Below, piece by piece: positions 30,813 through 41,941 of a stretch of 64,000 bases of DNA. How positions within the stretch are numbered: the first letter of the stretch is position 1; each line of letters opens with the position of its first letter. Position numbers and translations under genes: made by a program. This DNA comes from Petrolisthes cinctipes (taxonomy: Eukaryota > Arthropoda > Malacostraca > Decapoda > Porcellanidae). The stretch is taken from assembly GCA_033782935.1 (NCBI GenBank), contig JAWQEG010000075.1, positions 16,001 through 80,000 on the forward strand, given 5' to 3'. The notes below the pieces were generated by a model, which was not told the origin of the DNA, did not search any database, and worked only from the letters and a program-made list of their open reading frames with translations.

Positions 30813-31478
30813 ATGATGGAGGGTGAGGGCTACAATATTGAATCTTTCCTTGCTAACCCCACCCCTGAATATATAAATATACTTAAAAAGAGTGAATGGA
30901 TTAAAGTAGTGAACCATTTTCAGATCTCTTTACCTGGTCACCCAAGTAAACTCACAAAGCCAGAAATTAAAGATCTTGTTATAAAATATTTGATTAAGAA
31001 AGGTATTATGGATACCCCTGCTCTCCCCGACACGGAAGATGAGGAACAGGTTCCTCTTAATCTTCCAACTCACCCTCCAACTCACACTGTTAAGACCCTG
31101 GGTGGTAAGAGTCAAACGAACCCTGATGTTTTTCAGCTTCCCCCCGCAGTAGAAGCTGAAAAGCCCCCGATATCGTTGCAATACCAGCTAGAATGGGAGA
31201 AAATTCAGCTTGAAAGGGAGAAACTAGAATTCGAAAGGGAAAAGTTGGCTGTGGCTAGAGAACAAGGCAGAGAAGAATCTAGGGTGAAGGAAAAGGAACT
31301 TTCCTTTAACCTGTCTAATGTAATTGCAATAATACCTGCTTTTGATGAAAGTGATATAGAGAGTTCATTTGGCATTTTCGAACGGTTAGCAACTAGATAT
31401 GAGCTGACCTGTTTAGCCAATACTCTTCAGTTACCTCAGACACTCCTGGTTATTATACCTATCTTTTTCATGATGTAA
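30813..31478 (+). CDS. gag: gag of Gypsy-B2, truncated by the internal deletion
   Basis: The 221-codon frame starts at ATG 30813 with GEGYNIESFLANP. Residues 20-70 form a compact basic/hydrophobic region (HPSKLTKPEIKDLVIKYL) found at the N-terminus of many LTR-element gags. Residues 120-165 are a strongly charged coiled coil built of LEREK-type repeats. Homology with B1 gag ends after FERLATRYE (about 31395). The last 25 residues derive from the region just before RT, read in another frame, which marks the deletion join. The zinc knuckle is missing, so the product is at best a partial capsid protein. Confidence 0.8.
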   Translation: MMEGEGYNIESFLANPTPEYINILKKSEWIKVVNHFQISLPGHPSKLTKPEIKDLVIKYLIKKGIMDTPALPDTEDEEQVPLNLPTHPPTHTVKTLGGKSQTNPDVFQLPPAVEAEKPPISLQYQLEWEKIQLEREKLEFEREKLAVAREQGREESRVKEKELSFNLSNVIAIIPAFDESDIESSFGIFERLATRYELTCLANTLQLPQTLLVIIPIFFMM

Positions 31479-31480
31479 AG

Positions 31481-32750
31481 TTGGTAGACTCTTGTCGATC
31501 TCCCATACGACAATCTCCCTATAGACTGAATCCAATGAAGAGAGAGATCATGGAACAGGAAGTTGCCTACCTGCTTAATAATAACTTGGCAGAACCCAGT
31601 ATTTCACCTTGGGCCTCCCCTTGTCTCCTTGTTTCAAAGTCCGATGGGTCCTATAGATTATGTACAGATTACCGAAAGGTGAACCAAGTTACCATCCGTG
31701 ACTCTTATCCCTTGCCCCTAATTGAAGACCTAATTGACAGCATTGGAACATCAAAATACATTACCACCATAGATCTACTGAAAGGTTATTATCAGATCCC
31801 CTTAACAGAAAAGGCAAAGGAAATATCTGCATTCATCACCCCTTCAGGACTATTTCAGTATACAGTATTACCCTTTGGCATGTGTAACGCTCCTGCTTCT
31901 TTCCAAAGAGTTATCGACTGGGTGACGTCAGACCTTGAGGGGACTGCAGCGTATCTGGATGACGTGGTCATTGTAGCAGATACCTGGGAGGAACACCTGG
32001 GTCGCCTCAAACTTCTCATGGAACGTCTCCAAGCTGCAGGACTCTCCATCAACCTACGTAAATGTGCCTTTGGGAAAGGAACGGTCGAGTACAGTTGGAG
32101 GGGGGTTAGTGCGACCTAAAGATGCAAACGTGGCTGCCGTCCTGTCCTTCCCTACACCCAATACCAGAAAAGAAGTCATGCGCTTTCTTGGAATGGCTGG
32201 CTACTACAGAAAGTTTTGCGCTAACTTCACGGATGTCGCAGCCCCCCTGACTGAACTCACCAGCAAGAAAGTAAGGTTTTGCTGGACACCCGCCTGCGAG
32301 ACTGCTTTCAAGAACCTCAAACTATTTCTCTCTTCCCAACCTGTCCTGCGCACTCCAGACTTCCAGAAGCCATTCCACCTACACATCGATGCCAGTGGAG
32401 TAGGAGTAGGAGGGGTCCTGCTGCAGGAATGGAGACGCATTCTACACCCTGTCGCCTATTTTTCGACCAAACTAAAACCCTTCCAACAGAACTACAGCAC
32501 CGTGGAGAAAGAAAGTTTGGCTTTAGTCCTAACGGTCAGGAAATTTGAGTGTTATCTACAAACTACTCCTCATTTAGTCAAGGTGTTCAGCGACCACAAC
32601 CCCCTAACTTTCATAAACTCTATGAAGTCAACAAACCAGCGGATCCTGAGGTGGGCCTTACTACTTCAGCCATACAATCTTCAGGTGACACACATAAAAG
32701 GAACAGAAAACCTGCTCGCTGATACACTGTCCAGAGGATTCTCGGAATAA
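31481..32750 (+). pseudogene. pol: RT and RNase H of Gypsy-B2, frameshifted
   Basis: RT opens with SPIRQSPYRLNPMKREIMEQE and has LCTDYRKVNQVT, the TTIDLLKGYYQIPL motif, LPFGMCNAPASFQ and the catalytic YLDD at 31952-31963. The frame breaks at a run of G residues near 32096-32104, where a few codons around the usual LGH block are also missing. RNase H follows in the new frame: HIDASGVGVGGVLLQ, STVEKESLALV, FSDHNPLTFI and a terminal HIKGTENLLADTLSR. A stop comes at 32748-32750. No integrase lies downstream, as expected for GMR1 order. Confidence 0.9.
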
Positions 32751-32813
32751 TCTCTTGGTTTATACATCCGAGGGGCCGCCGTACTTAACCTCTTCCGGGA
32801 TCCCCCTGCAGTG

Positions 32814-32830
32814 GTTTCGGGGTGGGGGAC
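32814..32830 (+). promoter_or_regulatory. Polypurine tract of B2
   Basis: TTTCGGGGTGGGGGAC abuts the TGTT start of the 3' LTR. It is the expected primer for plus-strand synthesis. Confidence 0.7.
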
Positions 32831-33511
32831 TGTTACGGCCCCTCCATTCGACCCATGTCAACGCCTGGGGAAATGACTAAACGACCATAACACTACTTCA
32901 GGTGTTGACCAATCAGGAAGTTTCCTCTCTTCTCTCATCCACCAATCAGGAGAGGACAAGCCAGTTTTGGCGGGAAACGGTTGATATAAAGCTCGGGGAA
33001 TCGGCCACAGTCGACAGTCTTCCTCACCAGTCTCAGTCTCAGTGTGTTTTCCTGCCTCATACCTGCTTGGTGTGGGGTAGCCCTGTCTACCAATCATCAT
33101 TCGTCTGTGTGTCTGCTGACCTCTGCCACGCTTGTCATTACATACGTAATTATGGTTATTAGCACTTGCCCCTCTCCTCTATGTATCTGTTGTAGCCATA
33201 GGTTGTTTGTGTTTTGGGTAATTGTATTTATTAAGATTAGGTGTGTAAGTGTATTTTGTCATTGGGTTACGTGTATTTTGTTATTAGGTTATGTGTAATT
33301 ATTTTCTGGTTTCTATGATTAATTGTTTTAGGAGATTGTAAGGCATTGGATTGTAACCATATACTCCTCCCTATTAAATTGTTTAAGCATAATTTATATA
33401 ACCTCTCTTCATGCCCTATTATCCTTTGTGAACCACTTAAGTTATCCGTTCTTACACTTAATGTTATGCCTATTCTCGGGCATGAACTGAAATAATTCAC
33501 TGGTCATAACA
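32831..33511 (+). repeat. Gypsy-B2 3' LTR (681 bp)
   Basis: It is the same length as the 5' LTR and differs by one visible substitution (GAATCACTT in the 5' copy, GAACCACTT here). The flank CACT repeats the left flank. Confidence 0.95.
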
Positions 33512-33515
33512 CACT

Positions 33516-34443
33516 TGACTTCCCAGTCTTCAAGTGCAGTTAGGTCGTCCTGTAGTCGAAGGCAGTCATTCCTATCTTTAATTGGTCTGTAAACTAAGCT
33601 ATCGTCTGCAAAGAGTCTAGTGGTAGAGGAAAGTGAAAGTGGGAGGTCATTAATGTATGAAAGGAAGAGAAGGGGACCCAGGACAGTGCCCTGGGGTACC
33701 CCAGAGGTCACAGGAACAGATGGAGACTGACTACCGTCAAGAACTACACGTTGCTTTCTGGTAGTCAAGAACGTTCTAATCCAGTGAAGAAGTTGTCCCT
33801 GTATGCCATAGAATTCTAGTTTGTGTAGTAGTCTTTGGTGAGAGACTTTGTCGAAGGCTTTGGCAAAGTCTAATATTATGGCGTCAACCTGTCTAATTTT
33901 TGTGTCATTGAGGGACTGCAAGATGTCATGAGTAGTTACCAGTAGCTGCGTCTCACACGAGCGTTTAGGCCGAAAACCGTGTTGATTGTCAGTCAGTATA
34001 TTTTGCCTATCATAGTGGTCCAATATGTGTCTATGAATAATGTGTCCTGAAATTTTGCAGGGGACTGAGGTAAGTGAACTAGGTCTATAATTAATGGGAA
34101 GGTTTCTGTCTCCGGATTTAAAAATTGGGGTCACATTTGCCAAAAGCCAGTCTTGAGGGAGTTCACCGGTCTATAAAGTCTGTGAGAATATAACCTGCAG
34201 GACAGGGGCAAGAACGCTAGCGTTAGTCCTCAATATCCTGCAGGGTATATTGTCTGGTCCAGTCGCTTTGTGTATGTCTACCTCAGATAAGAGTTTCTCA
34301 ATTCCTTGGGTGTTTATATGAATGGGAGGGATAGGTGGGTGTGATGGTGTTGGCATGTCTGGTAAGTGTTCATGTTCTTTGGTAAAAACGGACTGGAATT
34401 GTGTGTTAAGGGCGTTGGCTTTGTCTTGTGGGTGTGTAACCAA
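33516..34443 (-). pseudogene. LINE-4 RT core
   Basis: It carries NINTQGIEKLL-type palm entry at 34310, then ATGPDNIPCRILR, PIFKSGDRNLPINYRP, the first catalytic aspartate in ILDFAKAFDKVSH, SGVPQGTVLGPLLF, and FADDSLVYR near 33586-33612. One in-frame stop at about 34171-34173 separates the first part from the rest. The domain runs into the B2 insertion at DLTALEDWEVKC, and the missing thumb is found at 29810. Confidence 0.85.
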
Positions 34444-35864
34444 GGAATTGTTGTGTAGTAATGTTGTAATACCGGTCGAGTCTTGTTTGCGTGCTTTAAA
34501 AAAGCCGAAGAATTTTTTGTGGTTTTGTGTGTTGTTTGCGAGGAAAGTGGATGTGTATTTAGTTTCTGCTTGTTTAGTTTCTTTCTGTAGTGTTTATTGT
34601 ATGTTTTGTATTCTAACCAGTGTTCTGTATCGTTGTATCGTTTTGCTCTGTTGTATGCCTTTACCTTGTTTCTGTGTAGTCTTTTTAATTGTCTATTGTA
34701 CCATGGTAATGACCGGTTATGTGTGATGGTTTTCATGGGTATGTGCTTGTCCATTGTGTCACGTATAAAGTCACGGAGTCTGGTCCAGTTTGTTTCCACA
34801 GAGCTGGCCATTGGGTCTGAATCAAGGAACGAGTCACGAAATTCATCTAAGTCTTGGGTAATGCCATCCATGTCAGCTCTGTTGTACATGTAAATTGTCC
34901 TGGGTAATTGTTTTTGTGTTGTTGGCTTGATGTTTGCGTCAATGAGTACCATCTCATGGTCACTAAGACCAAGTAGTACTCGTGTCCGTGTAATTAAGGA
35001 AATGTTGTTTGTGAAAAATAAGTCTAATATGTTGGATGTGACCCCGTGTCTTATGTTAGGATTATGTCTTTCTACACTGACTTGTGTGCGTGTTGGTTCG
35101 AGTACTGTTTGGGTAAGTGAGTGGGTGTTAATGATGTCAATGAAATTTTCATGTAAGAGTTTCCTATCAGTCTGTAATAGTAAGTCGCCTTCATGGGTGG
35201 AATTGTCCAGTGTCGCCTGTGCTGTCCAGTTTATGTCGGGAAGGTTAAAGTCACCAGTCAACCATATATTTTTGGAGGGGTCAATTTTGGATAAACAATC
35301 GTCAAGGGTCTGCAGGTATTCTAAGTTTGAATTTGGGAGACGATAAAATGATCCTATAATGAGTGTCCTGCAGCCCTGTATCTGTATTTTAGTCCATTTA
35401 ATTTCAGAGTCCGCGTTCAGTTCGGTAGCTGGGGTCGCAACTAGTCCTAGCTTTGTCGCAATTAGGACTCCGCCATGGTTATCGTCTATTCTGTCCTTCC
35501 TGTGTAGGATCATATTATAGGGACTGTCCGTCGGGAAGATTTCACTGTCCTGGTTGTCAGGTGTGAGCCAGGTCTCTGTCCCTATAATAATGTCGGGGTC
35601 ATAGGTCTGGAGGGTTTGGTGAAAGGCAGCTCTTTCGTTTATGATGCTGCGGAAGTTGATGATTAGGGTACGAAGGGAAGACAGTTTTTTATGGGTGATG
35701 GAGTCGAGTGTGGTGTTGGTGGTAGAATGGGGTGTGAGGATGGATGATCTATTGGGGATGGTGATTGGTGTTATGGATAATGAGTGTGCACTATGGAGAG
35801 TCTTGTTGGGTGTAGAATGGTTTGAGAGTGGATGAGTGGATGATGCGGAGTTGAGGGAAGTCAT
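34314..35864 (-). pseudogene. LINE-4 endonuclease
   Basis: The APE-type endonuclease is open over about 516 codons. Key blocks are LIINFRSIINERAAF, GTETWL, KLGLVATPA, LTGDFNLPDINW, ILDLFFTN and GLSDHEMVLI. A basic linker (RQLKRLHRNKVKAYNRAKR) leads to RT. A frameshift near 34440 breaks the link to the RT core. Confidence 0.85.
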
Positions 35865-35975
35865 GTCTTGCTGTCGGTTTTGTGTAGGGGAGGAATTGTC
35901 TTTGTTGCGTCTACCTAAACGTCGGGTGATCCTATCTAATGGTGGAGGTGTGTTGTGAGTTGTGAGTGGTGGTGT

Positions 35976-36310
35976 CTAATAAACTAAATCTATTTGTGTG
36001 GTGTATTGGGGAGTGAAAAAGGGAGGAGGTAAAATTGGGCGCACCACAGTCCCAGCAGATCCACGAAAGGCTCCGACCCTCCAATCCGTCGAACGCCGCC
36101 GTGAAGCCCCCAACACAGCTGACATGATACCAGCCTGCATGCTGGAAACCTCACAGCAGCGATCGCACTGGATGGCCCGCTGGCCCCATTTGACCGCCCG
36201 TCGGCATAATTGACAGGGGTACTTTGGGGTGCGGGGGCCAGGGTTGATCAGAGCCCCTGTGTCACCACACAACATAAGGAGCAACCCCGGAGATTGCCGA
36301 GGCAAGCCAC
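35976..36310 (-). pseudogene. LINE-4 N-terminal PHD-type zinc finger
   Basis: The translation includes LLMLCGDTGALINPGPRTPKYP, stated here in parts, then CQLCRRAVKWGQRAIQCDRC. C-x2-C followed by W-x6-QCD-x-C is the first half of the PHD-type finger that precedes the endonuclease in several invertebrate LINEs. The second half is damaged by a frameshift near 36170. Its role may be chromatin or histone-tail recognition, which is inferred from the fold only. Confidence 0.65.
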
Positions 36311-37017
36311 CTTTAACTCTTGAGGGCCCTTAGGGGTGCCCAGGTTCCCAAACAGGTGTGTGTATATGGAGGTGTGGGTGTAGATGTCTGGTGTTAGTGA
36401 GTCTGGTGTATGGTATGTGTGCAGCCAGTGTTTTTATTGTCAGTGTTGTAGAGTATTAAAACTAGTGAGCAGTATGTGTAGAATATTGTTAGTGTACATG
36501 TGTATGTTGTTTTGTGTGGGGTGTGTCTGTACATTTTTATAAAACACTAATATAAATATACAACACAAACTTACCCCTGTATCGAGACAGTCTGCACGGC
36601 TGCAGGAAGGAAAAAAACGTAATCAAACCCCTAACTTACGTCAGGGGTCAGTTATATAAAAAAAGGGAATTGATAATAAAACCTATGAGTTTAACTAAAA
36701 AGGATATACAAATGTTAAAAATATGATAAAATACACTAAAAAAAAGAACTTTATTATTAAAAATAGTGGAAATTGAGGGGTGGGGGACGGTGTCTGTTGA
36801 GGGAGGGTCTATGTAAATTTAAAATACACTAAAAACGGTAATAAAAAGAAGAAAAAGATGACGTGAAATGACAGCCAGAACAAACAATCTCGATACTTAT
36901 CTTGATGAAATGTGATGATATGAAGGATTCGTTAATTAAAAAAGAAAGGAAAGGATAGATGAGAAGGAAGACGGAGCTCGGGGAGGACACATCCGAGTCC
37001 TGGGACCGCACAACAAC
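36311..37017 (-). other. LINE-4 5' untranslated region
   Basis: No coding frame is evident in this 700-bp stretch upstream of the LINE-4 PHD finger. It is AT-rich on its outer side. The boundary with A2 at about 37017 is set by the resumption of A2 coding. Confidence 0.5.
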
Positions 37018-38655
37018 AACCTCTTTATCTCCCACGTCGCGGCAACAATCGCCCCATTCCATGACCTGTTGAGGGGCCTGAAAACGGCCTCCCAGAAGAA
37101 ACTCACGTGGAACCCTGCTGCAGAGTCCGCCTTCAGCGAGGTGAAAAAAAGGCTAGCTGACTCCCTCCTAGTGTACCCCACGCCCTACGAGCCTACATCC
37201 ATATATACTGACTCATCCAACGACGCCATAGGAGCAGTGCTGGATCAGGAGGTTGACGGGGTACAAAAGCCTATCGCGTTCCTTAGCAAACGCCTCGAGC
37301 CACCACAGAGAAAATACAGCGCTTTTGACAGGGAATTGGTGGCCATGCATGATGCCGTTAAACTCTTCCGAAATTTCCTGAAAGGCAGGACTTTCAACAT
37401 ACGTACCAATCACAAACCACTTACGACAGCCATGACACAACTGGGTGCCAGCTGGTCACCACAAAAATCTCGACATCTCTCATTCATCTCCGAATTTACT
37501 ACAGATATATGGCACGTACGGGCGGAAGACAACACGGTGGCTGACGCACTTTCTTGGGCACCACTGCCACACCCACTCATCGCTACAATACAACGCATTC
37601 CTCCTCTAGACTATGCAGCACTCACCCATGCCCAACAGGATGACACTCACCTCCAGGAACTACTGACGGGCAATACTGGCCTAGCCTTGAATGCACAACG
37701 GCACCCGACTCTACAACACGTGTTTAGTGTGACACTTCTTGCGGCACGCCACGCCCCTACATACCTGAGCAATCCAGAGAAAACATATTCAATCACTATC
37801 ACTCCATAAACCACCCGGGAATTGCAGGTACACTTCACCTCATTATTCGACGTGCAGTATGGCCAGGAAAGAGAAGGCAAGTGAAGGATTGGGTGACAGC
37901 CTGCATCTCCTGTCAGCGTGCGAAGGTAGGACAGCATACACAACCACCAATACACGAGTTCACCGTTCCCTCCAACAGATTCCACACAGTATATGTCGAC
38001 ATCATGGGCCCTCTCACGTCCTCCCGAGGTTACCGATATCTCCTGATGTGCGTAGACAAGACGACGCGGTGGTGTACAGCTGTCCCTATGCATGACATCA
38101 CGGCTGATGTCAAAGCCCGCCATTTTCTCAATAATTGGGTGTCGAACTTTTGTCCCCCTACAATTATCGTGACGGACCAAGGGACACATTTCGAGTCCAG
38201 GGCGTGGCAGGACATGCTCACATTATTAGGGACACGTCGGCAATGGACCATCGCATACCACCCGGCAAGCAACGGCATGGTCGAGCGATTTCATCGCTGC
38301 CTGAAGGATGCTTTCCGAGAACTACAGCCTGATCAATGGACTGACGCCCTCCTGCTCATCCTCCTGACAATATGTACTATGCTGAAGGACCTTAAACACT
38401 CACCAGCGGAGCTCGTGTTCGGCGAGGATGTACTGCATTCTTGCCGGCACTCAAACTAATGCCACACCCACGCCTACATGCCAGCATACCAGGCCTACCT
38501 ACACACCACTCGGCCTACACACCGCACCCTCGCTGCTACTCAGGATGGACTCACATCGCACACCGCTCCAGCAGCTGTACACCTGCCCTCACCCGGTTCT
38601 TGCCAGGACAGACGCAACTGTCACTCTAAGCATACACGACAAACAAGCATAATTT
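37018..38655 (+). pseudogene. pol: RNase H and integrase of Gypsy-A2
   Basis: The first frame (37069-37809) carries RNase H: IYTDSSNDAIGAVL, KYSAFDRELVAMHDAV, TNHKPLTTA and VRAEDNTVADALS. A frameshift near 37805 leads to integrase: zinc region NHPGIAGTLHLI with cysteines ACISCQRAKV, then the core with VDIMGP, TDQGTHFES and NGMVERFHR, so D, D and E are all present. The C-terminal part is readable to about 38600 with a frame change after VFGEDV. It is split from the proline-rich tail by debris at 38656-40050. Confidence 0.9.
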
Positions 38656-38775
38656 GACACCGATATGTAGATGATGTTTTGTGGTTTGGGCCAAATTCTC
38701 TTCCAATGAATGATTATCTGATTACTTTGAATTTATTGGTTCCATACATTAAATAAAGGGGTTCTGCAGTGTTGG
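38656..38775 (+). pseudogene. Penelope-like RT fragment
   Basis: About 36 codons read HRYVDDVLWFGPNSL and then LNLLVPYIK before a stop at 38764. RYVDD followed by a short loop and an LN-x-L-x-P-x-IK block is characteristic of Penelope-like RTs. The flanks are not recognisably PLE. It is separate from the PLE end at 18.1 kb. Confidence 0.65.
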
Positions 38776-38983
38776 TAAATCTGGAACAACTGATTCCTCC
38801 CAACCATTCCAAGAAACAGGCCACCATTATTTGTGTTAATCTGGTCCTGTTTCTTGACATACTTTGAAGGAACCAATGTGCTCTTATAAGAAGAGGACCA
38901 AAAGCTCATCGTCCTTATCTATACAGTACATCTATAAAAATACAGGAGTAGTTCAAAATCATGTCCAGTTTCGTTCGAGATGC
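38776..38983. other. Unassigned stretch
   Basis: No frame or repeat was recognised in these 200 bp, which lie between a PLE RT fragment and a LINE fragment. It is probably element debris. Confidence 0.4.
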
Positions 38984-39454
38984 CTAGACACATTGCGTTT
39001 GAAGGAACATAAGTCGTAGTATGGTGGAAAGATAGATGGTGGATAGATAGAGTGTTCCAGAGTTGACCAGTTGTGTATATGAAAGACTGATAGTACCGGT
39101 TAACTCTTGCATTAGGGAGTTGGACAGAAAAGGGGTGAGAGCGAGAGCCTTGGCCATTTTTGCATGCTCTCCTAAGGGGAGGAAGTATACATTGAGAGAG
39201 TTCAGAAGAGCAATGTCCAGTGTAATAGCGATAGAAGAGAGAAAGTGATGCAACATTGCAGCGAAGAGAGATTGTAGTGAATCAGTAATAGGGGGAGAGT
39301 TGATGAAACAAAAGGCCTTTGATTCCACTTTGTCCAGGAGTGTTGTGAAGGTTGTGCCACCCAACACATGAGAGCCATACTCCATACAGCGGCGGATGAG
39401 ACCCCTGTACAGAGGTCTTAAGGTAAAATAATGGGCCTTTTTTTCTGGCTTCAA
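38984..39454 (-). pseudogene. LINE RT C-terminal fragment
   Basis: The minus-strand frame reads LRPLYRGLIRRCMEYGSHVLGG, given here in two parts, then DKVESKAFCFINSPPITDSLQSL and SSIAITL. Y-R-x-LIR-x-CMEYGSHVWGG and VESKAFRLINSPP are typical of a LINE C-terminus just after the RT thumb. It does not match LINE-1 to LINE-5 closely, so it is another family. Confidence 0.7.
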
Positions 39455-39647
39455 ATTAAGGGAATACTAAAGTGTTGGTAAATTTGAAGGAACTTACATT
39501 AAAGAATTTGATGAGGATAACTGACTGCTCCAAAATCTAATTCTTGACATCAATAATGTTATTGTGCTTAATAATTAAATTAACCTCTTTTTGAAACATA
39601 ACTCATATCCATTTAGTAAGGCATTGTCAATGTGCACACCTTTTTAC

Positions 39648-39896
39648 TTCTTCTTCAGCTTGTTCTCATTTCTATACGGGGTCGCTGTTCCTCACTAGTC
39701 TTTTCCATTCCGCTCTGTCTCTCGTGTGGTCATCTCTTAAACATTTCTCCTGCATATCTTCCTTCAGCTTGTCTTTCCATCTAAATTTCGATCTTTCTCT
39801 TTCTCTGCACCTTTCCACCTCCATGTTCATTACTCTTCTCCCTATATACTCTTGATCTCTTTGCATTACATGGCCATACCAGTTCAATGTGCACAC
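39648..39896 (-). pseudogene. RTE-like LINE C-terminal fragment
   Basis: The frame reads NWYGHVMQRDQEYIGRRVM, then MEVERCRERERSKFRWKD and RAEWKRLVRNSDP. WYGHVMRRDEEYIGRRV followed by an arginine-rich stretch and WR-x-L is a widespread end of RTE/BovB-type LINE proteins, from memory. Only the last 75 codons are present. Confidence 0.65.
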
Positions 39897-40057
39897 CTGA
39901 ATAACTATTTATATAATCAAATGAGATAAAATCAGACGGAGTCAGACGCGTAGAGACCTACATTTCTAAACGACAACAAACTGAACCCGTGAGTAGAAGA
40001 TCCATGAAAACTCACTGTTGCCAAACAAGGTGAGCAACTTATTACGACAAGGTGGTG

Positions 40058-41267
40058 GAAGGGGTGGCCTCGAGTCATCTGCTCTCAATTGTACCAAATG
40101 CCTTCGATTCCTTTTCTTTTAAGGGAGTAATACACATTTGCAGGCACGTACTTTTTCTCTTCTTCAACGGTCCCTCTTACACACTACCCGCCTCACATTC
40201 AACGACGACCACCACTCCTACCTACACTTCGCGCAGTGCCCACGTGAATACACTACGCATCTCTACCCACTCCACCACACCATACTATACACACATACCA
40301 ACCGCCCCTCCACCAGCCTCACACACCAACTTCACTCACAACCAACAACCACACTCACATGCCAACACATACGCATACATACCACTCACCTCCAAACACC
40401 TCGCTACATCATACCACACGTACACATGACTCCCACCCCCATCAACCACAACCATCTACTTCGCCCAGCACCAACTCCCAACCACACACCACCATACCCA
40501 TTCCCCCATCACCTACTCACCTTCCACCTACTACCCCTCATAATCACTCACCTCAACCCACATGCGCACCATCTCCTATCCATTCCCAACCTCATATCCC
40601 ACCACCTCCTCCCACTACCTCTTCAGATTCCTCACCACTGCCCTCACCTCAACCGCCACCGTCTCCTGACTTTCCTTTGATACCCATACCCCTCAATGCC
40701 CCTATCAACACCCCAGACCTACCTGACACCACCCCTCCCCCACCCCACCTCACGCCTCGCCACACCCCACTCCCCTACCCTTACTTGACCCTCACCTGTC
40801 TACCTACTCCTAGGCCTGATGACCCGTTACCCGACCATGACTCAATAACCGTAATCCCTTCTAGTCTTCCACAGGAATTGCCACCCATCATCCACACCAT
40901 CCCAGCCACGTCTCCTCGTCCTGCCATCCCTCCTCGATGGTGCACTCCCTCACCTCGCCCTGCTACACCACCTTCACCATGTCAGGAGCGGCGGCACGAC
41001 GAACCGATGATGGTCCCTGATGGCTTCACCTCCCGCTCGGGGCGCACGATACGGCGCCCAAGTAAATATGTGGCTGCCCTGTACAACACAGACATACATA
41101 CACACACACACACAGTCCCTACTACTAATAACACTCACTTGCAGCTAGCCCCCCACCCCACACTCCACACATTACCCGTACACATCTGTACAACATTTAT
41201 TCCCTATATTTTATGTGTTATCACCTGTAGATATATATATATAGTTTTTTTGTTGTTGATATGTTAA
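40058..41267 (+). pseudogene. pol: C-terminal proline-rich tail of Gypsy-A2 pol
   Basis: Two overlapping frames (40138-40680 and 40359-41267) encode threonine/histidine/proline-rich sequence. The second ends with MMVPDGFTSRSGRTIRRPSK and a basic patch. An SRSGR-x-(I/V)-(R/K)-x-P motif is the usual end of pol after integrase in many Ty3/gypsy elements. There is no signal peptide or transmembrane helix, so it is not an env. Homology to the other copies cannot be checked because A1 and A3 do not reach this region here. Confidence 0.7.
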
Positions 41268-41322
41268 TTGTTAATTTGTATGTATTGAGCCTTCCCCTCT
41301 CCCCTAATAAATTCACTCGGTT

Positions 41323-41336
41323 GGGGGGATGGGGGG
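41323..41336 (+). promoter_or_regulatory. Polypurine tract of A2
   Basis: GGGGGGATGGGGGG precedes the TGTAGTGG start of the 3' LTR by three bases. Confidence 0.75.
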
Positions 41337-41339
41337 TAA

Positions 41340-41921
41340 TGTAGTGGCGCCATACGCACCACTCTATATTTTTCTATATATATTCCATGTGCTGGTATGC
41401 CGCTCTCTGTTCCTTTGTACTCTCCCCGTCCCAGACAAGCCACAGTCTGGCGGTTTCGTTAATCCCGTCTCCTGGCTCAGCATAACGTACTCTTGGGAAC
41501 CCAGCCGCCAGCCTCCCACTTCCTCCAGGTATGAACCAAAGTGGGTTCAGCAGGTCAGGTGATGGCGTGATCACGTGAGTGATGCTACATACGAGAACCT
41601 GAAGCAAGGAGATAAAGAGTGGAGCGGCGCTTGTATAGTAGACTATCCAGTGAGCTACCGAGGTGGAAGGACCAGCCCTATTCCTGCCGTCGTCTCACAC
41701 CTGCATTCCACGTGTTTCCACTCCGACCACATGCTGTACCCCTGTTCTACACTACAACACAAGCGACCCTGCAACTACCGACTCTCCACGATGCTACAGC
41801 GGCAGACTGGCCTTCCCCATATCATATGTATTGAACTCTTGTATGTTACCAATAAACTGTACGGTGTATTCTAGAGTCTGTTGCATAAGGTAGATGCATA
41901 AGGAGCTTCCTTACTGTCTCA
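41340..41921 (+). repeat. Gypsy-A2 3' LTR (about 582 bp)
   Basis: It begins TGTAGTGGCGCC and ends CTTACTGTCTCA. It contains ACCAATAAACTGTACGGTGT at about 41849-41868, the polyadenylation region shared with A0 and A3. The end is fixed by alignment with the LTR/primer-site boundaries of A0 and A3. Confidence 0.8.
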
Positions 41922-41941
41922 GACTTATATATATATATATA

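Larger units (their letters stand above)
29811..33511 (+). mobile_element. Gypsy-B copy B2 (GMR1-like): young deletion derivative with two LTRs
   Basis: Two 681-bp LTRs flank a 2.34-kb interior. The target duplication is CACT (29807-29810 and 33512-33515), or CACTT if the first T is counted outside. The interior holds gag, a join at about 31398, RT and RNase H. Protease and integrase are absent. RNase H ends 80 bp before the 3' LTR, so no integrase follows it. The LTRs appear to differ at one base (near 30413 versus 33433), so the insertion is very recent. Confidence 0.95.
28931..37017 (-). mobile_element. LINE-4: PHD finger, EN and RT, inserted in A2 RT and split by B2
   Basis: On the minus strand the order is a long 5' UTR, PHD-type finger, endonuclease, RT and a tail made of TTGAAC-type repeats at 28931-28955. 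It interrupts the A2 RT/RNase H connection: A2 reads up to VVNY and resumes with FISHVAATIAPFHDLL. About seven target bases are missing. Gypsy-B2 sits inside the RT thumb. No RNase H is present, so it belongs to the CR1/L2/Jockey-type group. Confidence 0.85.
22760..41921 (+). mobile_element. Gypsy-A copy A2 (CsRn1-like), split by LINE-3a, LINE-4 and others
   Basis: Pieces in order are: leader (22760-22812 and 25742-26381), gag, protease, RT (to 28930), RNase H and integrase (37018-38655), C-terminal tail (40058-41267), polypurine tract and 3' LTR (41340-41921). The coordinates span about 19 kb, but only about 6 kb is Gypsy-A. Interruptions are LINE-3a, LINE-4 with nested B2, and a block of PLE/LINE debris at 38656-40050. 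The 5' LTR is not present. Confidence 0.85.

Noticed and set aside
40138..41267. Possible env-like gene at the 3' end of A2
   Set aside because: There is no signal peptide or membrane helix. The SRSGRTIRRP ending fits the C-terminus of gypsy pol.
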